Assembly: GCA_934045905.1 (NCBI GenBank)
Contig: OW203768.1
Span: forward strand, 16,954,316-17,018,315
Source of the DNA: Leuctra nigra
Taxonomy: Eukaryota; Arthropoda; Insecta; Plecoptera; Leuctridae
Direction of reading: 5' to 3'
DNA: 64,000 nucleotides
Position 1 is the first letter of the stretch, and each line of letters starts with the position of its first letter. The notes beneath the pieces were generated by a model that saw only the letters and a program-made list of their open reading frames with translations, made no database searches and was not told the origin of the DNA. This document shows, in pieces, positions 1 to 13,734 of this stretch. The position numbers and the translations under genes were made by a program.

Positions 1-654
1 TTGGAAACGAAGAGCAGTATTTTGTTTACTGATTGAATGTTTCTCATCATGTTTCGGTTCAATGGACCCTGACTAAATGTTATTAATTAAATTATATGGG
101 TGGGTCTAGTTTGCAAAATATAACACAATCAGTTATGTTGTACAGCTATATTATCTGTGCCAAAACATTGGGGAATATACGTAATTTCCACAAAATACTC
201 AATTTCTTAGGAAAAGTATGGATATCACAACTTTTATACTTTGCTCTCATAAATAATTTACCACCACCTTTGCAACAGGACATGCCCTCAGAAAAATATT
301 ATGTAAAAGTACCTAGTTGTTCAGAAAATAAATAATATATCATTTTCTGAAATTACTTCAACTCTGGGTTCTGGAAGCTTTCATGGTATACATTAATGTC
401 TCAAAAGTTTTCTATACATTCAGGTAAGCCCGAATGATTTTGTTTTTATCCCGTCAGTAGACTTCTAGCTCTAAAATGGCATAACTATTCCAAGGATGGG
501 AGTCATTTTATGTGTATACTATTTCCCATAAATCGTGGTACAGTTACAAATAGAAATTCACTCAGACGTGTTCAAAAAGTTCTTAATTATGTAAGTACAA
601 AAATCAAGTTATTCCAAAATAATACAGCTTTTATACCAAGTCCTGGGTCTGCGA

Positions 655-1435
655 TTTTTTCGCTTCTTTGTGTGATAAAGACCGTATAGTTTCTCTGATC
701 GAGCTGAAATTTTGCATCCATTGCAAAATGCACCATATCTCGTTTTCTGTATCAACTTTAAACGAAATCCTTTGATTGGCTGAAGTCTTGAAAAAGAATC
801 ATCCGGTTGGTTGAAAACTGAATTTTACCCGTTGGGGCCTATCGAAGGGAAATTTTTCATTTGCATGTTTTTAAATTAATTTGTATCATTTAACCAAATT
901 GGTTCAGTACTTTTAGATATATTGATATGTGTTATTATATTTGAGTTATTTTTTAAATCTTTGATCGCAGAGGAATTTTGTTTAACCAGTTGAACATTAA
1001 GACGGCTGAGTAGTGAGCTTGACCTTGAAGAGTTTTTTGATTGATTTTTATCAATATCTTTTACCAATGTAATTTGTAATAAAATAAGGCTTTGTACGCG
1101 TATTCAGAACAGTTCAATGAAAATAATTTCATAGCTTGGAGTGGTTTATTATTTTTATTTCGTCCTACAGATGTTTAGTGCCTGAAAATTAGTAAAAATA
1201 AAATATGGCACTAAACATCTGTAGGACAAAATAAATCAAATTACCCATTCCGAACTATCAAATATTTTTATTAATCTGTTCTGAAAACTCGAACAAAGCC
1301 TTATTTTATTAACAATTACGTTGGTAAAAGATATTGATAAAAATCGATTAAAATTCTCTTCAAGGCCACGCTCACTACCCAGCCGTCTTAACATACCAAA
1401 ACTTGATTAGCAACGCGTTACAAGATTTTTCCTAG
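655..1435 (+). mobile_element. Old, interrupted copy of the CTAG-ending Helitron-like family
   Basis: The 5' side has the family motif CTGATCGAGCTGAAATTTTG (about 697-716). The 3' side has AACGCGTTACAAG followed by TTTTTCCTAG|T (to 1435). A TTAA-flanked foldback (997-1391) sits inside it. Degenerate. Confidence 0.5.
997..1391. mobile_element. Foldback element with TTAA at both ends
   Basis: Arms of about 180 bp: TTAAGACGGCTGAGTAGTGA at the left and its near complement ending CCGTCTTAA at 1391. The arms meet near 1,190 around TTTAGTGCC/GGCACTAAA. Flanks read ACA|TTAA and TTAA|CAT, compatible with a TTAA target duplication as in piggyBac-type elements. No coding capacity. Confidence 0.75.
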
Positions 1436-1445
1436 TTTTATTGAA

Positions 1446-2040
1446 ATGTGTCAGTGACCTGAACTTGTTCATAGTAACGAATATTCATCACGGAAACTCA
1501 CGTGTTTAGAACAATATGTGAAAATATGCGACATGGGACTTGTTATCTGCTGGTAAGTTCCTGTTTTACGTTATTATAACATCAACACGCTCGGTCTATT
1601 TGCCCAGACACATTACTCATGAGAAAGTATATACAATTGTCCACATACATCGCGTTTATGCGACAAAAATAGGAAATAAGTCTATTTTTATTGCAACCAG
1701 CTGTTGGAGCAGTGATTGTTTCTGATTGGTTGGTTCAAATCCCTGTACTCTTATTATTGGTAAACTGTGATGGGAATAGAATCGATTTGGAAAGGGAATT
1801 TACAGCAATCTGCTGGCCTTGCGATGTTTTGAATAGCATGCAAAGAATTTGGTGGATCAGCTGGTTTATTTGAATTTATGGAACGTTCTGCGAAGAATGT
1901 TATTGATCAGTTTAATTTTAATTTTTAGAATGTATCATTTAAAGTGGGCGGTTGATCAGCTGTTTTATTTGAATTTATGAAAGATTCTGCGAATGCTCAC
2001 TTCTGTTATACTGAGAAGGCTGTGAATCAGCTATTATCGA
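1446..2040. other. No gene seen; short two-copy direct repeat
   Basis: GATCAGCTGGTTTATTTGAA near 1855 recurs with few changes about 97 bp later (near 1952). Otherwise AT-rich sequence with no supported feature. Confidence 0.5.
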
Positions 2041-3400
2041 ACCCATAAAAAAACACTCCGTGTAAAAATACCAGCCAAGTCTCTTCAACTATAAAAAAAA
2101 ATAGAAGAAATCTAAAAATTCAGCACTGAAAAGGAGTGATATCAAAAAATGGGCCAAGTCAAAACTTAATTTTAAAAACCAAAATATACTTGGCGCATCG
2201 TGCATATAGATCGTTTAGAAGTATAGGCCAGATGTGTGATGTACATAAAATCTATCTACCCTATAATGCCGTAAAAAACGATGCGCCAAGTATATTTTAG
2301 TTTTTAAAATTAAGTTTTGACTTGGCCCATTTTTTGATATCACTCCTTTTCAGTGCTGAATTTTTAGATTTCTTCTATTTTTTTTTATAGTTGAAGAGAC
2401 TTGGCTGGTGTTTTTACACGGAGTGTTTTTTTATGGGGATATCACTAATTTTTTTAGTTTAGTAACACAACTTGTAAGACATATCGGAGCAACAATGAGA
2501 ATGACTAATTCATTTTAAAAAAATACGCCATTTACGAATTGGTTTCTAAGAAAAGTTTTGTTTGGTTCTAAATATAAGCTTAAAGGGATATTCCATGAAG
2601 AATTGCTAAAGCATCGTTCCAATCGGTCCAGCCGTTTTCAAGATATGGCATCACTTCCGGATTTCAATATGGCGGCTGAAATAACTGCCACCTAGAATTT
2701 ATTTACATAAATGGTATGTATCATTATAAGCCTTCTGAATAGATATTAAAAGGTTTTTATATAACAGAGAAGTGAATTTTCGCAGATTTCGCATAACTAT
2801 GACGTCATTTCCGGTTTCAGTAATTAGACAACTTTAGTTTCACTATTGATATTTCATATAGAGCACCGTCTGAATCGATTGGTGCTAGTTTCATTCCGAT
2901 CGGTCTAGCCATTTTCGAGATATGATGTCACTTCCGGTTTCAAAATGCCGGCTTCCGGTTGGGTTTATAAAAAGGCACCTCAGACGCCAAAAGTGCACAT
3001 GTGGTAAAAATTTCAGATCGATCGGCTCAGCCGTTTAGGCTGTGGCGGTGATAGCGGTGTTTCCTGATATCTGAATCATCATCTAAAGAAGAAGAAGAAG
3101 AAGAAGAAGATAAAAGTGATGTAATTTCACTGTTTTCACGGCCCTCTAGCTCGCAAATGGCATAACCTATTGTTCCAAAATTTCGTATATGGGGTGGGGT
3201 GGGCCATAGCTCGAAATTAAGATATTTCACAACAATGTGAGGTTTTCCAATTTTATGATCCAGTAGGCCGAAAATGCTATGTTGTTGCTTACAGTAAAAG
3301 TGGTTGGTCTGCTCCTCAGTTTATTAGGCAATTACGGTATGTTGAGTGAGTGTGAGTGTATAGTACGACTTGGCTGGGTGGAGCGACCGCTCCACTAGAT
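2041..3400 (+). mobile_element. Composite element, copy 1: long foldback, ETS/CRE-motif region, terminal hairpin
   Basis: Left part 2041-2437 is a near-perfect foldback with arms of about 170 bp beginning CCCATAAAAAAACACTCC. The middle carries TCACTTCCGG and TGACGTCATTTCCGG motifs (near 2,650, 2,800 and 2,925). The right end is the hairpin GTGGAGCGACCGCTCCAC followed by TAGAT. The same order occurs, inverted, at 19,541-21,395, so the foldback belongs to the element. No protein is encoded. Confidence 0.75.
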
Positions 3401-6400
3401 ATCGAGCTGTATTCGAATGAATGGAAATTAAATGGATGGAACTCAAAACACTTGAAATAGTTATTGCTCTTGTAGTGCATTAAAATACATAATAGAAAAT
3501 GTGCGGGTTCACAACTGCCTCCGCTGGATCCACCTCCAGGGAATCTGGTGTGAACTTTAATCCACTTCTCTGTAATAGTACGCCATCTACCTTGGGCAGG
3601 TAGAAGCTAGAAAGTTGCTTTACACTTGGCAGAGCAAACTCATGTCAACTTTATGCGAGTATTTCAAGTAATAAATGCAAATTAATGATCAAATAACGAT
3701 ATAAACGATGCGGAAGAAATTTAATTATAAGTAGAAAGTACAGGTTCGTATAATTCCAAAAGGGGATATGAAAACAAGATTAGGGAGAGTGTCAAAAAAG
3801 TACATTGTTAACGCTCGGTTGGCTCGATCATGCAATTAGTGAGTAATAAACTCTAATCTCAATTAGGTAGCTAGATATTAAGTTCATTAGAGGTAACTTT
3901 GATATTACCTGAAACTACAGTTATTTGAGTTGCTTACTATTGAGGAGCTACATTCAAAATGCTTACAAAAACGAAATGCTTGTCCGAAATCATTGAACAG
4001 AGATAAAGCGATATTCTATGGACTTTTGCATGGAAAAGATAATTAAATACTTTTTGGTTTAATTTGATTTTTACAAGTTAGAGTATCAGGCTGACAGGAA
4101 AAAAACACAAAATGGACAAGTTGCATTTTGAAATGTTGCTACTCATGTATTGTAGTCCCCAGAACAAGCGAATTAAGGAGCGTTTATGACTAATGATCAT
4201 AATTAACTAAGTGAACATGAGATACTAATTGCTGGACTATAATGTGATTATACATTCATTGGACAGGAGTAATTAAGGGAAATTTGAATATTAATTGTGT
4301 GTAACATGATACGCTTTCAGACACTACAGTGAAGAGGCCGTTGTTAATTGTCAAATTAAACATGTTTCAATTTGTCAAACTCGGAAGGTGGAGAGTAAAA
4401 CAAACACGTGTTTTGAGTGTGAAAAGCTTCAGATTCGAGTGCTTTTAGTGATGAAAATGTCATGTCCTGATTTTAAGAGTGTTATATTGATTAAAGTTTT
4501 GAAACAAAGTTCGACAAAATAAAACAACGACAGGACAACTAAATGAAAAACGTTATTGACAACATAAATTGAAGAATATAATGAACCAAAAATCAAACAT
4601 ATTTATTTTAAATAAGAGTGTTGGCAAAAGTTTGTTTCTAGATTTTATTTTATATATTGGTTAAAAACCCGATTCCTTCAAGTTTTAGGGAAGTCTTAAA
4701 GTCCTTCCTGACTTCCTGAAGTTCAAATATAAATATACCCCTAAATTCTAAATACTAATACCCCTTAAAACTAAAATACTAAATACTAAAATACTAAAAT
4801 GAAATACTAAAACTACCCCCTAATACTAAAATATAACAAATGTATAACAAAAATATGCTCTGTGATGTATGATTAAGGTTGATTATATTTTCAATTGTGT
4901 AGAACTCTTTGACAGACACAATTTCTGTCCTGAAAAATGCTAAATGTTACAACTGACAATCAAATTAACTATGGCTTAACAAGTTTCTATATTAGCATTT
5001 TTGCAGATAAAATGAATTAGCGAACTGTCAGATTATTTACTCAACGCTCGTCCTCATTCTGCACAAACTTGATTATCTTGATTTTTGTTACTTCAGCTCA
5101 GCAGTTTTCCTTTTTCAAATGATCTTTGTAACTCGTTTCCATATTCAGTCAACACCTCAACATTCTCGCATCCTATGTACCAGGAAATATAATAGTTGAC
5201 AAAATAGGCCCAATGTATTAGGATGTTAATGCGTTTTTACAACTTTGTCAAAGCTGTCAAGTTACAAGTTGTCAAAAGTGCACTTAAGTTTTAAGTATAA
5301 GTATATTATATTAAGTATAAAAAATATAAGATATTATAAGATACTTAAGATATTTAAGTATAAATATCATTGGTTTAGTTTTAACTTTAAGTGTAGGTAC
5401 CACGAGAGAAGAGAAACAGAATGGACAAAAGATTCTATTTCTTGAAAAAATTGTCTTTATTTGTCCTTGAAAATATACATTTTGAAACCATTTCATAGTG
5501 AAATTTACAGTTAGATAATGTAAGAAATATATAACAAGATCAATCAACGCTCATAATGTCCCATACAGTTTGGGTTAAGATTTTTTCTTAAGTTGAACAA
5601 GTGTTTGAAAGCTAATATTGACTATGACAGACTATATTTATTTAATTAAAGGAATTCTTAATAAGAAGCTTAATTGCACTAAGTTCTTTATTGTAATGTT
5701 TTGTTTTAGTTCTTGACATGTCAAATATCATGTAATTGATCAATCGGACACAAAAACAAAGCTGAACCAAACAGAACTTGACTTTAGAGTGAACTTTTGA
5801 CAAAATTGAATTCTATACATGAAACCCGTACATTACTCAAGGAGTTGAATAAGTATTTTGTGTAAATGTATACGTACGTCGGTTGATCGATGGACTTAAC
5901 CTTGACCTCGTGGTCAAATACTGAGGACTATTATCGATAACGAACCTCTACGCACCTTCGCACGCACCTGTGTGTGAACTTGGTGCCCCCCCCCCCTATA
6001 CCCTCCCTCCACCAACACAAGTAGGCTCACACCTAACTGTTGCTTTGTTGAACATTACAGCTACGTGAGTTGTAGTGGTTGTTAATAAATTATACTCAGT
6101 ACCTACGTTACTGTTTAATTTACAATTAGGAGTGAACAACTAAAATATTCGGTACATGTGTGACAAAAGAGACGTACAATTAATAATCATGACACGAAAT
6201 TAATTTTAAAAAGTCACGACACATACATTATGAGACTGACTTCACATTAGTTTAAAACCAAATTAAATTCGAAAAGAAAATATCACACTATTATTTTACT
6301 TGGAAACGCTGTGTTTACGCTTTGATAGGTAAGCGAGCTTTCATCCGAATGAATATGCGAGTGAAATTGCAATACTGATCCTGTACAGATAATATAACAA

Positions 6401-7454
6401 AATGCATCTAAGGAGTGATAAAATCTTAAATTTCTTGGAATACATTTGACAAATATTTAAAAAAGCATAAATGTCCGTATGTAAAAAACTTTCGAAGTGC
6501 TCGCCAGATTAATTAAATAATAATAAAATACAAAGCTCCTAAAATGTTTGCGCCATGACCATTGTATTGAATGTGATGTTTTGTGGCAATCTTTCCAGTC
6601 TCTGAAGAAAATCTGACCTCTTCTATGATCCTGTTAGTGATTATTCATGCAAATTTTGAGGTTGATCGGTCAAACGGTTATATTTAATATTATCAACAAA
6701 CCACAGGATCTTAATCAAAAACTATATACACGGACGGCTCATATGACATTAGTGTGTGTGCAAAATTTTAGATCAATTGGTTGAACGGTTCGACCTAGGA
6801 AATGCAGGCAAAACCACAACAAAAAACAAGGATCAAGTGCCATAAGAATTCAACGGAAAAATGATAAATACATTCGCACCGTACAAAAACATTTTTGAGT
6901 TAAATTAACCCTAAATAAAACTCACATTTTAATCCAATCTTCTACACACCAATTTCCAAAATTTACCTTGACCGATTTATTCTTTTGATCAGCGAGGCGT
7001 TCACTTAACCGTCGAATGTACAAAGTCTCCTTGAAAAATGTCAATACAATATCTCCCTCAATAATGGATGAACTTGTCGAGCAGCGGCTTACCCACGAGC
7101 TTTGGGCAGAAAGCTTTGAAAGTGTTTTGCATGGAGCTTTGTGTTAAAACACACCGGTTAGAAAATATGAGATTAAACACGACGTGTTTTAGAGAGGAAA
7201 TTAAGATGAAAGAATTCACCCTTCGAACGCAGGAATAAATTGACGTCTTTTTTGACGCTCACATTCAGTTTTTAATCTATATTGTGATCAAATTTGGAGA
7301 GAGGGAAAATGCTATTTTTGATCAGAATACTAGCAAGGGAGATTAAAATTCAGCTTTTGAGAGGTATAAAATTATAGAAGAAAAGCTGCATGTAGTACAA
7401 TTCTTCGTTCTTATGATTGCTACGAAAATTCTAGAGATAGGTTGAACATGATTT
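3401..7454. other. Gene-free stretch with low-complexity and repeat fragments
   Basis: No supported gene. It holds an ACTAAAATACTAAA-type low-complexity patch (about 4,738-4,840), a short C run near 5,990 and an internal fragment of the Helitron-like family at about 6,595-6,850 (GGTTGATCGGTCAAACGG; CAATTGGTTGAACGGTTCG). The rest shows nothing I can name. Confidence 0.6.
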
Positions 7455-8047
7455 TTGAGCGAGCGTAGCGAGCGCCTCCTTTCTGCACTTTTGGACACTT
7501 TCTCTGTTTTTTTTCCGACACTGTAGGTCACATTGTGTTTTTCCGATCGAGCTGAAATTTGCACACATGCTAACATCATTCTAATTTAGTCTGGGATCGT
7601 TTTTGGGTGCTGCCCTCTGATTGGTTATAGTTTTAAAAAAATCTTCTGATTGGTCGAAAGTCAATGTAGTCAGATAAGCTTCAAATTTTGCATAGATATT
7701 GAATCTACCATTTCCCTTATTTTAAAAATGTTCAACTTAATCGGGGAAGAAAGTTTACACTTTTTAAGAGCATTTTTAGCTATTTGAAATATATTGACAG
7801 AATTGTGATTAAAAATGAATGGGAATTATTTCAAAGCAACGTGGATCTGATTTTCTTTATCCAGAGTGTAACGATGGATAATCTCAGTTTCAATAAAAAG
7901 CAGGCACTTTTAATGTTGATTGAGTGTATCAAATTTCAATTCAATATGGATGTTATATAATATATTTGTGCGATAAAAAATTTCGTTTCGAGATGTTGCG
8001 CGTTCGGGTGCTCGCTCATCAACGCGTTACACCGAGCGTTTTCCTAG
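7455..8047 (+). mobile_element. Helitron-like element, CTAG family
   Basis: Begins TTGAGCGAGCGTAGCGAGCG, ends GAGCGTTTTCCTAG and is followed by T. The 3' subterminal CGCTCATCAACGCGTTACAC with GAGCG can form a hairpin. It is non-autonomous: no Rep/helicase frame. Confidence 0.75.
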
Positions 8048-8831
8048 TTTATTTTAAAAATACAAAAAGCTTTTTTTTGGAATTCAGATCTATCGTCACT
8101 GGAATGTTACTGAATCCAAAAGCTCAAACATCGACAGTTTAATATGCCGATAAAATCTGCACAAATTTCTCCCTCCCAAGATAAATTCAAAAAGAATCTC
8201 TGATGTCAAATTATAAAACCGTCAAAAAAAGTAACTGATCTTTCCTGTAATAAAATTCCTATGATATTAACATATTTTATTGACTAGCGACATTTCCTTG
8301 GCGACGCTCCGGTTGCTTTTTATCGTCTCTAACTCAATTTCAAGTTCGTAATTGGAGTCGGGTTGTTCGAGATCCAATCTGGGGGATGAAATCGGTCAAT
8401 ATTCGATGTCTTGTGATTTACTACATGGGTTGCAATCTTTGACCTGGAAACATGTAGGATCAGTCAGCTGTACTACAACGACGGATAAAATAAAAGAATA
8501 AAACATAATCTTACTGAAATCGTAAAATGTTGAAGTAAATGCTGAGGTTTCTCAGCAAGTTTCTTTAAACATATCAAATATTTTATCAACCAGAAAGTAT
8601 ATCTATGGTTTCAGTCTATGATCATTCGTATATACAACTTATTTCAAAGTTTGTTAGAGTTAGGTCAAAGGTTAGTCGAAAAAAATCATACTCTGAAGAT
8701 CAAAACTTCTTCAAAAGTTCCAAAAAGAAATCAATATACAAATATTTTACAAGTGTCTTAAGTTTTCAGCTTAATTAAATAGATTCTAGAACAATTTTAC
8801 ATCGAACATCCTGATTTATTTACTTATGACG
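8048..8831. other. No gene or clear repeat seen
   Basis: AT-rich sequence; the open frames are short and without recognisable features. Confidence 0.5.
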
Positions 8832-9027
8832 TACTCTTGGCCAAACTAAAAACGGAATGAATTCGATAGAAACGGACTGTCTGAAAACGATTTGAAGGCA
8901 TCATCATCCAATAACTCTAATAGATGAGCTTTGATTTCATTGATCATAACAAGGATTGATTGTCAAGGAACCTGACCAGCAATCAATCCGATCGTTCAAA
9001 TACCGTTTTTAGTTTTGCCAAGCGTAT
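8832..9027. mobile_element. Short inverted-repeat element, TTGGC(C)AAACTAAAAACGG family
   Basis: Ends TACTCTTGGCCAAACTAAAA and TTTAGTTTTGCCAAGCGTA are inverted repeats of about 24 bp. The interior (ACAAGGATTGATTGTCA) recurs at 36,845 and, inverted, at 42,500. Relatives at 43,401-43,605 and 52,586-52,790. Confidence 0.65.
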
Positions 9028-9899
9028 GCTTATAAAAAGTGTTGAATAATGTAAACTTTTTATATACATTATCGCTCATAAAACATTAACTGATCACATT
9101 CCAACCAGTCAAAAAACTAACCTTTTGACTCCCTTGGAAGATATCCATAAAATCAGCATCTCATCAAATTATTCCCTCACGTTCTAAATTCCGTTTGACA
9201 TATCAGTTGATACCATCACAAAAACCAATGTTTGAATGGATAGTAAAGATGAGAGAATGGACAGTATCTAGTTTTTGAATATGATTGGTTTTATTGAGAG
9301 TAAGTTTACATAAATAATATTAATATTTGAGAAGGAACAGAAAAATGCAAACATAGAGGTACATTGAAAGAGTAAGCAAAAAGTAACAATGGAGGAATAT
9401 GTTTTCATTGTGGTAGGATAATTTCTTTAATTTTTATCTTTTCAATTTATAATCATAGCTTTTAGTTTAACCAAACAATTTCTTGTTCTTTATATTCTGT
9501 GTTTTTTTGCAATTTGTATGTGCTGTACAAACAGATAATAATAATAATAATAATAATAATAATATTTTTTATAAAGTGCACCTATGTAAAATAATGCTAA
9601 ATGAAGATCTAACCTCAAAACCTCACATTGAGTATCTTAAAGATGAACCACCTCACCGAATAGAATGACGTCAGAGAGTGTCACAGAGCTCATCTTTCCC
9701 TCATTCATTACCTATGCCAGTTGTTCTGCGGGTCCCCCCCCCCTCCTCCCCACCGCCACCCTGTCATTTACTCGGTAAATGATTCACTCCGATCCATCAG
9801 GCCGCGACAGCGTCACGTCACGGCAAGTTAGATCTCCAAGAGAGCGCATTGCGATGTGGCAAATGCGTTGGGATAGTTGCTGGTGCTACGCCATAGACC
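9028..9899. other. No gene seen; AAT microsatellite and C-rich run
   Basis: An (AAT)n microsatellite spans about 9,536-9,563, and a C-rich run with CCTCCTCCCC lies near 9,735. Nothing else supported. Confidence 0.6.
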
Positions 9900-10135
9900 A
9901 ATGGGGTTGTTCACTGCCATTTGCTCTCACTCGCAGCGCTAGCGGCATTGGAGGTGTCTTTCTCTGATTGGTTGGTTTCTGAATCCAAGATCTCTGAATC
10001 AAACTCCCGCCAAGGTTTAAAAATGTTCCATTCCGCTCTGCATTTTGATTGGCTCTCTCTCGGCATTTTGATTGGTTCTTATTACGGTTAGGATAGGAGC
10101 GCCATCTACAATAGTTTAGCGTGAGCAACCCAATT
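9900..10135. mobile_element. Short inverted-repeat element, AATGGGGTTGTTCAC family, copy 1
   Basis: Terminal AATGGGGTTGTTCACTG and GTGAGCAACCCAATT are inverted. The interior includes GCCGCTAGCGCTGCGAGTG in the opposite sense of the copy at 25,082-25,299. Confidence 0.7.
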
Positions 10136-12088
10136 CAAGTAATATCGTCATTAATGCAAATGTATGTACGTTTTACGCTACGATTTCTTTCGAGGTATGA
10201 CTATTAACTATACATTCCAATTTTTAAAAAAATTGAATTTCGTTCCAAAATTTATTTGGAATGTTTTGTGAGTTGGAGACCACTGCCTTGTGTCACAATA
10301 GAATGGGAATTAAATATAAATATAAATATAAACGTATTTTAACAGCTAGTGTTAACATACTTTTTTAATTTTACAGTCCGGCAAGCAAGAACGATTGACA
10401 GTAGGTTTTTGGCCCAAGAAAGGGAGCTTTCTCATATACATTATGTTCCCCTCCTCTAGGCGTATAAATGAACATTGATGTATTCGCCTTGAATTTCAAT
10501 TCAAGTGAAATGTTGCATTTTTAATAAAAAAATTAATTGGGTTTCTTCATTTTTATCAAATGGGAAGTTTTGCTGTTTCAGCATGCATTTTCTTAGGTCC
10601 TCAATAATGGGATTTTGAAAAATGCTTAGTTGCAAAATGCGATAAATCTTGCCGAAAAATGCTTCCACTCTGCATAGAGTACAGTCAATGATAAAAGTTT
10701 ATGACAAAAAATATGCACATTCAAAACATTTGAGTGCTGTTAGAGAAGGGCTTTTACTGAAAATCTAAAATTCTATTTATTTATAAAACCCAATATCTTA
10801 TATTTACTATTATTAGTAGGGCTAGGAGGTTTATGACCTATGAAACGTCCAAAAAGGCAGGCAAATAGTACCTTAAAACTATTAAAAAATGACCATAAAA
10901 TCCCGAAAAAGGACCAATGATATTTTATGGTATGTAATATTATGTAATATGGCCATCCAAATGGTGGATGGAAATTTTATGAATTGTGGCCTAGACCAAA
11001 ATTCATAAAATTGTTGTAACTTGCAACAAACATTTCATATTATTTTTCCCAATAATTTAAAAAAGGACAAAAAGCCCTTAAAATAGCAAAAAAGGACTGA
11101 ATTAATCAAAAATTGAGAAAAAGGCATTTTCAGGCAAAATGAAACACATATTTTTGAAATCAGGAACACATGAAACATATTTTTATATAATTTTTAGACG
11201 TGTCTGAACAAAAAACTAAAAAAGGATATGTCATAAACATCCTAGCCCTAATTATTAGAATGCAGCAATTCTTATTACTTAGTCCCACTCCAATTAGTCC
11301 TAAAACCGTCTTGGAAATGCGTAAACACACAATGAATTCGAACAATGGAAACCCACCTTTCAAACCGACTAGACACATCCTAGTGTCTCCTGCAAGACGT
11401 CAAACAGTGTCTGAATATGAGACACAGCGTGCCGTCTAAATGTCGCTAACTGAGATGTCAATTCCAACATCCTGGCTAAAATCTAACTTTGTAATGAGAT
11501 CGAGATGGTTGAAATCTAGTTCAGATCTTATAAATGGAATTAATATCTGATTGAGTTTTGTTAATGAACTGCGCTTCTGTGTTGAAACGTCTTATTGAAA
11601 TTCCCGTTTTGTGTAATGATCTGTCTAAATAGATTTAGATCTTGTCGAGTCAAATAATCTATTCACTGACATTTGCAAACAGCATTGCAATGTGGAAGTG
11701 CATGGAATGTAGAGAATGAAAGAACTCTCAATTTAATATGCTGCATAATTTTTTCGGAATAATTTTTTAATTATAAACTGACCTAAATACTCTACTAACT
11801 ACTATAAAATGTGATTGTTATATATCTCAATACGAGTTTTTCGGCACATTTGGAGCTGTTACTCAAACTGTACAATATAAACGGTAAAGAAAAATCCTGG
11901 AACAGGTTTGTGTTGCTTTATTCTTGGAGCTAGGTATGTAAAGTAAGCAATATTTTTCAAATTAAATTTATTATTGATACGCTTATCGAACTCAATTTAT
12001 GTTTGCACGTGACGTCATCTCATTGTTACCACCAACTTGTTGGCACCATTCAGAATAGATATGATTCTGTGCTTTTTGGCAATTTGAT
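10136..12088. other. No gene seen; AAAAAGGAC-type A-rich patch
   Basis: Between about 10,835 and 11,130 the motif AAAAAGGAC and variants recur irregularly on both strands. Other parts show no supported feature. Confidence 0.45.
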
Positions 12089-12142
12089 CATAGACATTAA
12101 ATACTCATTTATGCATTTATACAGTGAGTATAAATGTCTATG
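12089..12142. mobile_element. 54-bp palindromic mini-element with 7-bp target duplication
   Basis: CATAGACATTAAATACTCA and TGAGTATAAATGTCTATG form its two arms. ATTTGAT occurs immediately on both sides (12082-12088 and 12143-12149). A second member with its own 7-bp duplication is at 35,337-35,378. Too small to encode anything. Confidence 0.75.
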
Positions 12143-12204
12143 ATTTGATAGTTTTAAGGGTTACCTTGGCAAAAGGAATATATGTGTGTCTTTTTAAAAC
12201 TATA

Positions 12205-12518
12205 ATTCAAAATAACAACATATTTCTTGGTAAATCGCACTATTTTTTCACTAAAAAGTGCAAATTTTCATTCATAAACATAAAATTAAAAATCGGTGTA
12301 AATTTTGGCGGTAAAACGCCATCCCGGCCAGTGATGTAATTTATATCAACCAACAATGATGTTGTCATGGTTACAATAAAATATGACATCACTCGCCGTG
12401 ATAGCGTTTTCCTGCCAGAATTTACTCTGATTTTTAATTTCATATTTATGAATGAAAATTTACACTTTTGAGATTGAAAAAAGTGTGTTTTACCAACAAA
12501 TGTGTTGTTATTTTGAAA
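12205..12518. mobile_element. Foldback element of about 310 bp
   Basis: TTCAAAATAACAACATATTT at the left pairs with AAATGTGTTGTTATTTTGAA at the right. The arms extend about 130 bp with mismatches to a centre near 12,355. Two overlapping short frames inside are products of the symmetry. Confidence 0.7.
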
Positions 12519-13734
12519 TATTGTATTTTAACCGCATTAAAAACTTTTTCATATTACCTGTTGTAGGCTCCGGAGAAATCTACAATACAAAAATATCGAA
12601 GTAGAATTTGACCCTTCAACGTGCCCTCATAATGTCCGCCCTCGGGGGATTTATTTTTTATTTTTTTTGCATTGCTGGTATAAAACAAAGAATCTCGTGC
12701 AACTTAGGAGTGCATAACTGAATTTTCAAATAAACTAATCTAAATTATTACATTAATTCCCATATTTCCACATGTTTCATGGCTTGTGGTCGTCTGCGTA
12801 CGTATTAGTATGTAAAATTACATTACAGTGCATGTAGGACACAATTTGAATATGATTAACTACAATTTACTCTACATTGTTGCAAACTGGGCTTCATTGT
12901 TGCAATTACGTGAGATGACATCTCTGGTCTGTTGGTAGTCTGAAGTTTCCTCCAACTTTTGAAGTTCTCGAACAGAGCTTGAAAGTTGACTTTGTCCTCT
13001 CCCGTTGCAACGGTGCACGATGCTGCTCATATTTGTTTGAATTCATCATTCGACGTGACGAAGTTGACGAATTATTGATGAACTTCTTTGTTTCCTTCTT
13101 CGGCATCTTTGCAAAATTACTAAATAGGTAAATGGAATGTGTACATAATGAGCAAAGTAGTTCAGAATAAAGTTAAAATCAGTTTTATTTTATCTTGGAT
13201 GTTCGAGCTTATCTTGTATAATCATTCTTGTATAATCATAATATTATGTAGTTACTATACCAAGATGGAAGAGGGAATTTATAAGTTTTTAAGTCTTTCA
13301 AGTTTCAAAAGTCAAAAAAGAAGAAAAAATCACAGCCATACTTCAGATATATTATATTTAGGTAGGACTGAAAGTGTTTTTTAACAACTTTAAATAGTTA
13401 AAACGCATGCATACATTAAGATATGGAGCCCATTTATGTCGATTCAATTCCCCTTCTCTCATCGTGTTGCCGTACTCTTTCTAAAAGAGCTTTATTCCGA
13501 GAACATCTCTCATTTCCGTGACTCAGGGAAGGGTCCCGCTAGCCTGTTTAATACGCACAACTACGTCTTTATGTGCAAGCTACGTGATGCTGAATAGCTA
13601 GCTGGCACGCAAATTCAAAATGAAATTACTTAACTTTAATCTCAACAACATTTTGATTAAAAACTAGGTACGTTCATAATTTCACATAGTCACTGACTCA
13701 AAGTTACTAATATGAAATTAATTTCAAATTAAAT
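12519..13734. other. No convincing gene
   Basis: A minus-strand frame of 66 codons at 13106-12906 starts in a fair context but is only basic and Ser-rich and lacks splice or family support. The remainder is AT-rich. Confidence 0.45.

Noticed and set aside
12906..13106. 66-codon minus-strand frame, basic and Ser-rich
   Set aside because: Start context is fair, but there is no domain, convincing donor site or paralogue in the window.
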